Shown here piece by piece: positions 1 through 7,655 of a DNA stretch of 7,720 nt. The notes beneath the pieces are model-generated. The model made no database searches. It saw only the letters and a list, made by a program, of their open reading frames with translations, and was not told where the DNA came from. This DNA comes from DALYLB01 sp046154695 (lineage in GTDB: Bacteria > Acidobacteriota > Blastocatellia > RBC074): positions 1-7,720 of the forward strand of contig JBJXFI010000466.1 of the NCBI GenBank assembly GCA_046154695.1, given 5' to 3'. The translations under genes were made by a program, and so were the position numbers. Every line of letters begins with the position of its first letter. Positions within the stretch are counted from its first letter, which is position 1.

Positions 1-2657
1 CGGTCACGACGAACTGCATCGCCAGCTACAACATCTTTGGAACCGATCCGCGGCGCATCGGCGCCGACCCCGTGGTCAAGGCCTATCTCGACAAGTACCC
101 CGCGCCGAACAATTTCTCCCTCGGCGACGGGTTGAACACGGCCGGATTCTCGTGGAACGCGCCCTCCCGCACACAGGGACCGAACATCATGGGGCGGATC
201 GATCACACCTTCAATGAACGACTGAGCCTCTTTGGCCGGTATATCCACTCCGATTTCGACACGCTCGAAGGGGACCTGCTCAACGGGCGGCCGAAGGTCT
301 TTCCGGGATTCCCCCCGCTCGGCGAAGTCTTCCGCGCGTCGAAGAATCTGGCCGTCGGGAATCGCTGGACGATCTCCGACAACCTGGTCAACGAATTCAC
401 GGCGGGCCTCGCGCGCTTCCGGTTCTATTTCACGTGGGGAGAATCGAACCCGGACTTTCCGAACATTCCGCCGTTCGACTTCGCGGACATCTCGGAACCG
501 ACCTTCAACATTCCCCGGACGCAGCGGACGCTCAACACCTATCAGATCGTCGATAACCTGAGCTGGGTGAAGGGCGCGCACGTCATTCGGACCGGCGTGA
601 ATATCCGTTTTCTGCAGCACAATGACGCGCGGGGCTTCGCGGGCGGCTTCAACATCGCGCCGAGCATGACATTCTCATCGGCGGATCGGGCCCCTTCGTG
701 GATCACGGGCGCGAGCGCGCCCGGCATCAATTCGGTGGACAACGTCCGCATGCTCAACGCGGTCAACAATCTGCTGGGGATCCCGGCGCGCCTGACGCAG
801 GCCTATGTCAGCGATCCGACGGCCGACGGCTTCCTGCCGACCGGCAACATCTTCAACGGCGGCATTCGCTACAAGCAGTTCAATTATTACGCCCAGGATG
901 AATGGAAGGCGACGCCGAAGCTGACCATCAACTATGGCTTCCGGTGGGAGGTCAACCTGCCGTCGACCGAGGCTTACAAGCGCGTCTTTGTGCCCAACCG
1001 GCGGCCGGACCTCTTCGATGCGAACAATCTGGTTCGGTGGGAGAACGCCAAGAGCTGGTACGAGAACACGACGTGGGGGGCGATCGCGCCGCGGCTGAGC
1101 TTCGCGTACGCGATCAACGACAAGACGGTCGTCCGCGCCGGATACGGGACGGCCTATGATCCGATCTCAACCTTCCAGGTGACGTCGATCTCCGGCTTCG
1201 TCCCGGGGCTGGTGACCCGCATTCAACCGCTCGCGACGACGATCGACGCGACCAGGCGAATCGCCGAAGGGTTTCCGCAGGAGTTGACGCCGCCGACGGT
1301 GAGGCCCTCGACCTTCTATACGCCGGCGGTCGCTCGCCAGGGGACGGCCCCGAGTGTGGGCGCGTTCGATCAGCAGATCGGCATGCCGACGGTGCACGAC
1401 TGGAACCTGAATATTCAGCGCGAGCTGCCCTTCGGGATGGTGGCGCAGGTCGGCTATGTCGGGAAACGCGGCACGAAACTGCTGCGCGCATACAACCTGA
1501 ACCAGACGCGGATCTCGCCGGATGTGACCGCGTCCTTTAACCGCCTGAAGTCCAACTTCGACGCGGGCTGCACGAACCCGGGGGGCGCGACGGCGGCCGG
1601 ATGCCGGGCGGGCTATTCCCCGCAGGCGGTCGGCCTGCTGCTTCAGTTGAGCACGGAGGCTTTTCTGAATTCGGCCGCCTCCGCGACCGACCTGCGGCAG
1701 AACGCCGTCGGCAATCTCGCCAACCGCATCGACACGGGGTTCGACATCTGGACACGCGGCGTTCCGGCCAACTTCTTCCGGCCGAATCCGCAGTTCTCGC
1801 AGATCTTCTATATCGATTCGGGCGGTGATTCGTACTATCACGGGCTGCAGGCGACGGTGCGCCGCCGGTTCGAGAAGGGATTCTCGTTCGGGTTGGCCTA
1901 CACCTTCAGCAAGTCGATCGACAACCAGTCGGTCGATCCGGTGGGCGCCTCGTCGGGCGGCGGTCTTTCGACCACCAATTCGCGCACGCCCACCGACATC
2001 TACAACTGGCAACTCGACCGCGCGGTCTCGGACTTTGATCGGAGACACGTGCTGGTCGCCAATGGGTTGTGGGACCTGCCCTTCGGCAAGGGGCGGGCGA
2101 TCTTCGGCAACGCGCCGGGATTCGTCAATCAGTTCGTCGGCGGATGGAGCCTCAACGGCATTCTCTTCGCGATGACCGGACAACCCTTTCAGGTGCAGAG
2201 CGGCGCCCTGACCGCCCATAACGGCAAGGTTTCGCGCGCGGAGATCACCGGCTCGACGCCCGTATCGAAATTGCAGGAGGTTCCGGGCGTTCTCGGCCCC
2301 GTGATCTTCACGGCGAACGATCTGGCCCAGTTCGGCTTCCCGGCGGCGGGATCGAACGGTTCGCAGGGACGCAATCTCTTCCGCGGCCCCGGCTATACCA
2401 ACCTCGATCTAGGCATGTTCAAGAACTTCTCGATCACGGAGCGCTTCCGGCTGCAGTTCCGCGCGGAGTTCTTCAACGCGCTGAACCACGCGAACTTCGA
2501 ATCGCCCCGCGATGCCTCGGACGGTTCGACCTCGATCACGTCCACGCTCTTCGGCCGGACCTGCTGCGTCGCCGCCTCGACGCCCAGTTCCGCCAACGTG
2601 ATCGCCACGGGCGAATCGTCGCGCGTCATTCAATTGGCGTTGAAATTGTCGTTTTAA
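1..2657 (+). CDS. TonB-dependent receptor, Oar-like, C-terminal part (5' truncated by window edge)
   Basis: Outer-membrane beta-barrel receptor expected to take up a large or scarce substrate using TonB energy; the substrate cannot be told. The reading frame is already open at base 3 and runs about 884 codons to TAA at 2655-2657, so the true start lies left of the window. The GTG at 72 is an internal codon, not a start. Visible barrel features are alternating aromatic/polar strands, FNYYAQDEW (about 879-905), GYVGKRGTKLL (about 1452-1484), a YYHGLQATVRRRF strand near 1833-1872, NLDLGMFKNF near 2400-2430, FNALNHANF near 2475-2500, and a terminal aromatic residue in LALKLSF, as expected for a barrel C-terminus. 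This wording is typical of Acidobacteriota Oar-like receptors of about 1,100-1,200 residues. Their N-terminal carboxypeptidase-regulatory-like and plug domains would lie outside the window. It converges with the minus operon after a 55-base gap. Family confident; substrate unknown. Confidence 0.93.
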   Translation, partial: VTTNCIASYNIFGTDPRRIGADPVVKAYLDKYPAPNNFSLGDGLNTAGFSWNAPSRTQGPNIMGRIDHTFNERLSLFGRYIHSDFDTLEGDLLNGRPKVFPGFPPLGEVFRASKNLAVGNRWTISDNLVNEFTAGLARFRFYFTWGESNPDFPNIPPFDFADISEPTFNIPRTQRTLNTYQIVDNLSWVKGAHVIRTGVNIRFLQHNDARGFAGGFNIAPSMTFSSADRAPSWITGASAPGINSVDNVRMLNAVNNLLGIPARLTQAYVSDPTADGFLPTGNIFNGGIRYKQFNYYAQDEWKATPKLTINYGFRWEVNLPSTEAYKRVFVPNRRPDLFDANNLVRWENAKSWYENTTWGAIAPRLSFAYAINDKTVVRAGYGTAYDPISTFQVTSISGFVPGLVTRIQPLATTIDATRRIAEGFPQELTPPTVRPSTFYTPAVARQGTAPSVGAFDQQIGMPTVHDWNLNIQRELPFGMVAQVGYVGKRGTKLLRAYNLNQTRISPDVTASFNRLKSNFDAGCTNPGGATAAGCRAGYSPQAVGLLLQLSTEAFLNSAASATDLRQNAVGNLANRIDTGFDIWTRGVPANFFRPNPQFSQIFYIDSGGDSYYHGLQATVRRRFEKGFSFGLAYTFSKSIDNQSVDPVGASSGGGLSTTNSRTPTDIYNWQLDRAVSDFDRRHVLVANGLWDLPFGKGRAIFGNAPGFVNQFVGGWSLNGILFAMTGQPFQVQSGALTAHNGKVSRAEITGSTPVSKLQEVPGVLGPVIFTANDLAQFGFPAAGSNGSQGRNLFRGPGYTNLDLGMFKNFSITERFRLQFRAEFFNALNHANFESPRDASDGSTSITSTLFGRTCCVAASTPSSANVIATGESSRVIQLALKLSF

Positions 2658-2661
2658 GGTG

Positions 2662-2688
2662 AATGGGATTGATGGGACTGATGGGACA
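2662..2688 (+). repeat. Three tandem copies of a TGATGGGAC-like word
   Basis: The left arm of the hairpin lies in three near-identical 9-base units (AATGGGATT, GATGGGACT, GATGGGACA), and the right arm is the inverse of the same word. Repeated TGATGGGAC words alternating with their complement suggest a dispersed intergenic repeat family rather than a chance stem. Copies elsewhere in the genome cannot be seen from this window. Confidence 0.5.
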
Positions 2689-2703
2689 TCCCATCAGTCC
2701 CAT
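2672..2703. terminator. Hairpin in the convergent gap, candidate bidirectional terminator
   Basis: A 14-bp perfect inverted repeat (ATGGGACTGATGGG, 2672-2685, with 2690-2703) encloses a 4-base loop (ACAT), 14 bases after the receptor stop and 9 bases before the stop of the convergent minus gene. The position suits a shared terminator. Neither strand has a run of T after the stem, so it is not a textbook Rho-independent terminator and may instead block 3' decay or be a repeat element. Confidence 0.55.
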
Positions 2704-2712
2704 TCCGTTCGA

Positions 2713-4353
2713 TCAAGGCAGCCGCACCAGCCGCAGTTCCCCAACCTCATATAACACCTCGAAATCGACCCCGGACTCTTTGGGAAGGATGGCATATTTC
2801 GCGTTGTATTTTCGTCCGGCGGCGATGAGCTGGTCGGGCGTCATCCTGCCATAGGCTTTGGAGAGCGGCTTGCGATTATCAAGGCCGCGTTCGGCGGGCA
2901 GGGATCCGCCGGCCAGATCCCGCAGGCGCTCGAACCACTCGGCCATCTGGAGCGCGCCGTCGGGGTTGATCTTGAATTCGACGATATTGGACCGGTGCGC
3001 GAGGGAGGTGAAGCCCGTCTCGCCCGGAGGCGTCAGATAGGCCGAATCCATCGGCCCGTTGGCCCGGATCCAGTTGCACATACGCACCCAGCTCGTCTGC
3101 TTCGAGGAATAGGGGAGGACGCCGAAATGAAACTCGGACGCTTCGCGCCGGGCGGCTTGAATCTCGGCGACGGTTGCGATCAGCAGCAGCGCGAAGGCCG
3201 CGGCGGGGGGAAGCCACCGCCTGCCGGTCCGGTCAGCGAGGCGCCTCGCGATAAGCTCGATCAGGAGCAGGAGGGCGGTTGCTCCCAGAACCGTAACCAG
3301 CGGCGAGAGCCGGATCATCTGCAGGTTGGCGAGGCGGTCGTTGCGCAGAATGTAATAGTCGGTGAAATGGAGCAGCGACAGCGCCGCCAGCGCGGCCGTC
3401 GCCTGAAGAAAGACGCCGATCGCGCGCGCGGCCTCGTGGAAGCCGCGCCGCTTCATCCAGAAATGGATGGCGAGCATCGCCGCGAAGTGCCCGCCGACCC
3501 ACAGACCGTGCGCGGCCGACATCAGCTCGAAATGGTGCGGGTGGCGAAAATCGATATAGAAGGGCAGCGACCAGGTCCGCGACGCGGGGCGCAGCAACCC
3601 GCGCTGCATCATCTCGATGAGATGGAGAATGGCCGGCGCCGCGGGCGCCAGATAGCAAAGCGCCAGCCGCGCGGTCTCGCGCGGACCGAAATCCTTCAGC
3701 CTGAGCGCATAGAACGGCGCGGCCATCAGCGTCGCGATTACGCCGATCTGCAGATGCAGGAGGACCGCAAGCCCCAGGGAGAACGCCGCCAGGCGGTATC
3801 GCGCGCGGATCAGCAGCGAGAGCGCCAGGACGACGAAGGAATGCGCGAAGAGCGGCGGCTGCACCTCCGAATTGCCGATGAAGTCGTTCTCTTCCAGCCC
3901 CCGCCCCACCCAGAGAAACGCGGAGGCGATCAGAAGAATAAGGGTCAGGTAGCTCCACAGCGAGAGCCGCAGCGTTCGGCAGAGAAACCAGAGCGAGGCC
4001 GCCATCAGAAGCGCGCCCGCCCAGTGCAAAAGCACGACGCCCCGCTCCTCGCCGAACAGGGAGGAGAGCCCGGCCAGCACCCAGGCGAAGACGCGATGAT
4101 GATAGAGGCGCAGTTGAATGTTGAAATCCCCCGGCAGATACCCGGGATCGAGAATCCGCCGCATCACGGGCAACAGCCCCGCATGGTTCGATGAACCGAT
4201 GCTGATCCCTCCCTTGGAACTTGTCAGCAGGATCGCCGAGAGGACGATGCACGGAAGCGTCAGCACCCTCTCCAAGACCGATCTGTCCGCGGCCCCGTCC
4301 ACAACCATCGAGGGCGTGGAGATGCCCGATCGCAGCGCCTCGCTCGAATTCAA
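2713..4353 (-). CDS. Polytopic inner-membrane protein, DUF6798/GT-C-like
   Basis: A 546-residue protein with about 10-11 predicted membrane segments (roughly residues 28-45, 88-100, 104-124, 130-148, 165-182, 188-217, 229-246, 283-300, 310-332, 350-370 and 381-399), then a soluble C-terminal domain of about 145 residues. Between the first two segments is NHAGLLPVMRRILDPGYLPG (56-75), followed by D76 and F77. A RHPHH motif is at 270-274 and HRSNIVEFK at 453-461. These recall DUF6798 proteins and the general design of GT-C glycosyltransferases (many helices, an acidic first loop, a soluble tail), but I recognise no proven catalytic site. The start is TTG at 4353. It overlaps the stop of the upstream gene (TTGA), and GGGAGG lies 7 bases upstream, which supports it over the in-frame ATG at residue 16. 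It is the second gene of a coupled minus-strand operon. Family assignment is from memory of motifs; function is open. Confidence 0.8.
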   Translation of the reverse strand: MNSSEALRSGISTPSMVVDGAADRSVLERVLTLPCIVLSAILLTSSKGGISIGSSNHAGLLPVMRRILDPGYLPGDFNIQLRLYHHRVFAWVLAGLSSLFGEERGVVLLHWAGALLMAASLWFLCRTLRLSLWSYLTLILLIASAFLWVGRGLEENDFIGNSEVQPPLFAHSFVVLALSLLIRARYRLAAFSLGLAVLLHLQIGVIATLMAAPFYALRLKDFGPRETARLALCYLAPAAPAILHLIEMMQRGLLRPASRTWSLPFYIDFRHPHHFELMSAAHGLWVGGHFAAMLAIHFWMKRRGFHEAARAIGVFLQATAALAALSLLHFTDYYILRNDRLANLQMIRLSPLVTVLGATALLLLIELIARRLADRTGRRWLPPAAAFALLLIATVAEIQAARREASEFHFGVLPYSSKQTSWVRMCNWIRANGPMDSAYLTPPGETGFTSLAHRSNIVEFKINPDGALQMAEWFERLRDLAGGSLPAERGLDNRKPLSKAYGRMTPDQLIAAGRKYNAKYAILPKESGVDFEVLYEVGELRLVRLP

Positions 4354-5345
4354 CCTTCCGCCTCCCTTCTCTTGAGCCGAACGGCGAGCAGCCCCAGGCC
4401 GACCGCCGTCCAGAAGATCACCCGCAGCTTGCGATAGATTGCCAGCGTCACCCCAACCAGCGCGGAGAAACCGAGCGCGGCGGCAAAGAGCCCCGTCCCG
4501 GCCTCATCGACGCCCATCCGCGCGGGAATGAACGCGAACAGGATCGTGATCAGCCGGTTGACCGCCTCGAAAATGAAGGCCGCGTCCGTCGTCGGCCGCT
4601 CCCCGATCAGCCGCAGCGTGATCCAGATCTCCGCCACCCCCGCAAGATGAAACCCGGCTTCGCAGAGACAGACGGCCAGAAAATCGCGCGGCCGCTTGCG
4701 ATGAAAATCGAAGATGCTTCGTTCAATCTCCCGCAGCCGCTCCACGTGCCGGGGAACCGACGCGGCGAGGGAACGCGGGATCGACGCGGCGATGAACCGT
4801 TCGATCAGCGCGAGAGGCGACCACCTGCGCAGCAGGGCCGCGATCGTGATCAACAGGCCCGCCGTCAGCAGCGCCAGCGCGAGGAGCGTGACCACCCGCA
4901 ACTGCCCGTCAAGCGCGACCCGCCCGAGCAGCAGGAGCAGCCCCGCCGACATCACGACCAGACAAGATCCAATGTAGATCACCAGTTCGATCGAGAGCGA
5001 CGCCGCGGCCGCCTGCATCGGAACGCGCCCGCTCAGATAGACCAGACGCGCGGGCTCCGCCAGCAACGGCCCCGCCGTCATCAGATTCCCGACCGCATCC
5101 CCGATGAGACGGGCGCGGCAGACCCGAAAAAAGCCGACCGCGCGATCTTTCGCCTCCATGCTTCGCAGCCAGGCCACCGATCGCAGCGCCGGACGCGCCC
5201 CCGCGATCAACAAAATCCAGATCCCGCCCCATCCCGCCCCCACGATCAGCGCCGCCAATTCGCGAACCCCCGTCCGCCGCAGGACCAGCGCGAAGAGCGT
5301 TATCCCAATAATCAACGACACCGCCGTAAACCGTCGCCCTCTCAT
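4350..5345 (-). CDS. Flippase-like integral membrane protein, LPG synthase TM / UPF0104 type
   Basis: A 331-residue protein with about 7-8 hydrophobic helices and little soluble sequence. It has two features of the lysylphosphatidylglycerol-synthase transmembrane family (PF03706): a conserved segment at 77-104 of the form RARLIGDAVGNLMTAGPLLAEP followed by ARLVYL, and a C-terminal segment with FIPARMGVDEAGTGLF (272-287) followed by alternating helices and RKLR near 305-308. Family members that lack the aminoacyl-transferase domain, as here, are annotated as flippase-like and often sit with lipid, glycan or hopanoid genes. The start is ATG at 5345, with GGGGAG 3 bases upstream. Its stop overlaps the TTG start of the next gene by four bases, so the two are probably translated together. 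The lipid substrate is unknown. Family confident; transport role inferred. Confidence 0.85.
   Translation of the reverse strand: MRGRRFTAVSLIIGITLFALVLRRTGVRELAALIVGAGWGGIWILLIAGARPALRSVAWLRSMEAKDRAVGFFRVCRARLIGDAVGNLMTAGPLLAEPARLVYLSGRVPMQAAAASLSIELVIYIGSCLVVMSAGLLLLLGRVALDGQLRVVTLLALALLTAGLLITIAALLRRWSPLALIERFIAASIPRSLAASVPRHVERLREIERSIFDFHRKRPRDFLAVCLCEAGFHLAGVAEIWITLRLIGERPTTDAAFIFEAVNRLITILFAFIPARMGVDEAGTGLFAAALGFSALVGVTLAIYRKLRVIFWTAVGLGLLAVRLKRREAEG
4361..4366 (-). promoter_or_regulatory. Ribosome binding site deciding the TTG start at 4353
   Basis: On the minus strand GGGAGG is followed by seven bases and then TTG. The site lies inside the end of the upstream coding region, as expected for reinitiation at an overlapping stop/start. 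It is the main reason to accept a rare TTG start. Confidence 0.7.
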
Positions 5346-5443
5346 CTTCTCCCCGGAAATCGTTTGGAGTTCCGCCTTCAGGACATTGGCGTTATGGCCG
5401 TTTGCACATGCACGCGCCCTGAACTGCGTCCGAATTCTCCGCC

Positions 5444-5472
5444 ATTGTCTCTTGCGGACCGGGCAGTTTCAA
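5444..5472 (-). promoter_or_regulatory. Candidate sigma70-like promoter for the minus operon
   Basis: On the minus strand TTGAAA (5472-5467) is followed by 17 bases and GACAAT (5449-5444). These match the consensus at 5 of 6 and 4 of 6 positions. It lies about 100 bases upstream of the ATG at 5345 and is correctly oriented. Such matches arise by chance, so support is limited. Confidence 0.35.
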
Positions 5473-5524
5473 ATTTTCTCCGCCTAAAAAATCTCCTCCC
5501 CACACGATCCGCTGCAACTCCCCT

Positions 5525-5554
5525 CCCGCCCCGATACGTATTGCTCAGGGCGGG
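5525..5554. repeat. GC-rich inverted repeat with a palindromic loop
   Basis: CCCGCCC (5525-5531) pairs perfectly with GGGCGGG (5548-5554) across a 16-base loop that itself holds the palindrome ATACGTAT (5534-5541). No T-run follows on either strand, so a terminator is not favoured. It may be a protein-binding site or a leader structure, or a remnant. Confidence 0.4.
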
Positions 5555-5578
5555 CTCTCGACAGACGGAGAAAAAAAA

Positions 5579-5604
5579 TCTGACTGAACGCTCATTCAGT
5601 CAGA
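5579..5604. promoter_or_regulatory. Palindrome of TetR-operator style (TCTGACTGAA-6-TTCAGTCAGA)
   Basis: Perfect 10-bp arms (5579-5588 and 5595-5604) flank CGCTCA. The core TGAACG...CATTCA resembles operators bound by TetR-family repressors, which often read TGAACG/CGTTCA half-sites. It lies about 90 bases upstream of the likely plus-strand -35 box. On the minus strand the same stem is followed by eight T residues, so it could alternatively act as a weak intrinsic terminator. No regulator gene lies in the window. Confidence 0.5.
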
Positions 5605-5619
5605 AACCGTCTATTGTCC

Positions 5620-5654
5620 GACCGGTCAACCAATTACACTGACCCGCCGGTCAG
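5620..5654. promoter_or_regulatory. Two further palindromes, GACCGGTC and CTGACC-4-GGTCAG
   Basis: GACCGGTC (5620-5627) is a perfect 8-bp palindrome. CTGACC (5639-5644) and GGTCAG (5649-5654) form a 6-4-6 inverted repeat. They share the GACC/GGTC half-site and are spaced about 23 bases centre to centre, roughly two helical turns. With the 5579-5604 palindrome they form an operator-like cluster upstream of the cytochrome/monooxygenase promoter. Confidence 0.45.
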
Positions 5655-5693
5655 AATGACTGGAAGTAGTTGTGATGATTGGACAAAAGCGGC

Positions 5694-5722
5694 TTGACTC
5701 GTTGGCGAAAAGTCCGTAAATT
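5694..5722 (+). promoter_or_regulatory. Sigma70-like promoter for the cytochrome-monooxygenase gene
   Basis: TTGACT (5694-5699), a 17-base spacer and TAAATT (5717-5722) match the consensus hexamers at 5 of 6 and 4 of 6 positions with ideal spacing. Transcription would start near 5729, giving a leader of about 70 bases before the ATG at 5801. The operator-like palindromes end 39 bases upstream of the -35 box. Confidence 0.55.
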
Positions 5723-5729
5723 GAGGAAG

Positions 5730-5756
5730 CGGATCGAAAAAAATGGCGTCGATCCG
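5730..5756 (+). repeat. Leader inverted repeat CGGATCG-13-CGATCCG
   Basis: Perfect 7-bp arms (5730-5736 and 5750-5756) enclose an A-rich 13-base loop, right at the predicted transcript start. It could form the 5' stem of the leader RNA or be a binding site. It ends 30 bases before the ribosome binding site and does not mask it. Confidence 0.35.
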
Positions 5757-5800
5757 ACAAAACCACCCTTTTAAGAGCGAGTAGAGAAGGAGCGACCAGA

Positions 5801-7468
<1,668 letters not shown>

Positions 7469-7490
7469 GCAATAAAAAGGCGGAAGCGCG

Positions 7491-7556
7491 AGGGAGCGGA
7501 AGGGTGATGGAGCAGGCGGATTTCCGCACATTCTCTCCATCCTCGTTCCGCTCTTT
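7491..7556 (+). terminator. Long imperfect inverted repeat, candidate terminator after the fusion gene
   Basis: Arms 7494-7512 and 7535-7553 pair at 16 of 19 positions (GAGCGGAA ends perfect, GATGGAG inner part perfect, short internal mismatch), with three further A-U/G-U pairs outward. The loop region carries its own small hairpin, GCGGA-TT-TCCGC (7516-7527). A pyrimidine-rich stretch with scattered T (CTTTCTCTATTTA) follows. It starts 22 bases after the stop codon. The T-tract is imperfect, so termination strength is uncertain. Confidence 0.55.
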
Positions 7557-7565
7557 CTCTATTTA

Positions 7566-7642
7566 CCTGCAGGCCACCAACAGGCCACCTGCAGGCCATC
7601 AGCAGGCCATCAGCAGGCCATCAGCAGGCCATCAGCAGGAAA
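7566..7642 (+). repeat. 11-bp tandem repeat, seven units
   Basis: Consecutive 11-base units: CCTGCAGGCCA, CCAACAGGCCA, CCTGCAGGCCA, then TCAGCAGGCCA three times (7599-7631) and a last degraded TCAGCAGGAAA. The invariant core is CAGGCCA. The 3' units are identical and the 5' units have drifted, which suggests recent copy expansion at the 3' side. The array is non-coding here, lies between the hairpin and the next ribosome binding site, and its period is close to one helical turn. Confidence 0.9.
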
Positions 7643-7653
7643 GAGGGGGGGAG
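7643..7653 (+). promoter_or_regulatory. Purine-rich ribosome binding site before 7656
   Basis: GAGGGGGGGAG directly follows the tandem repeat and ends 2 bases before ATG 7656. Its GAGGGG part gives a usual spacing of about 7 bases. It supports 7656 as a true start. Confidence 0.65.
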
Positions 7654-7655
7654 CG

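Larger units (their letters stand above)
5346..5578. other. Minus-operon side of the divergent control region
   Basis: No credible gene is seen here. The stretch holds a candidate minus-strand promoter (5444-5472), a GC-rich hairpin (5525-5554), a direct repeat of TTCTCCGCC at 5435-5443 and 5475-5483, and an A8 run at 5571-5578. The leader of the minus operon would be about 90 bases if the promoter call is right. Confidence 0.6.

Noticed and set aside
1569..1611. Cysteine pair in a receptor loop (CTNPGGATAAGC)
   Set aside because: Looks like an ordinary disulfide-bonded extracellular loop of a TonB-dependent receptor; nothing unusual to follow.
1167..2219. A 350-codon minus-strand open frame inside the receptor gene
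   Set aside because: Arg-rich antisense shadow of the receptor, whose plus-strand frame has recognisable barrel motifs throughout.
2995..4194. A 399-codon plus-strand open frame opposite the DUF6798-like gene
   Set aside because: The translation is dominated by Arg, Gln, Glu and Gly with no hydrophobic core. It mirrors the membrane protein on the minus strand, which has clear helices and a ribosome binding site.
5435..5483. Direct repeat TTCTCCGCC, two copies 40 bases apart
   Set aside because: Nine bases, two copies, pyrimidine-rich surroundings; too weak to call a regulatory site, so only mentioned in the region note.
4221..5642. A 473-codon plus-strand open frame opposite the flippase-like gene
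   Set aside because: Extremely rich in Arg, Gln, Pro and Asp, with no ribosome binding site or domain. It also runs across the intergenic operator region.
5614..5686. TTGTCC (5614-5619) and GGACAA (5681-5686) as a long-range inverted repeat
   Set aside because: Only 6 bp with 61 bases between the arms; expected by chance.
7566..7642. Tandem 11-bp units considered as a CRISPR array or plasmid iterons
   Set aside because: The units are contiguous with no spacers, which excludes CRISPR. No replication gene, AT-rich stretch or DnaA-box cluster is nearby, so iterons are unsupported.
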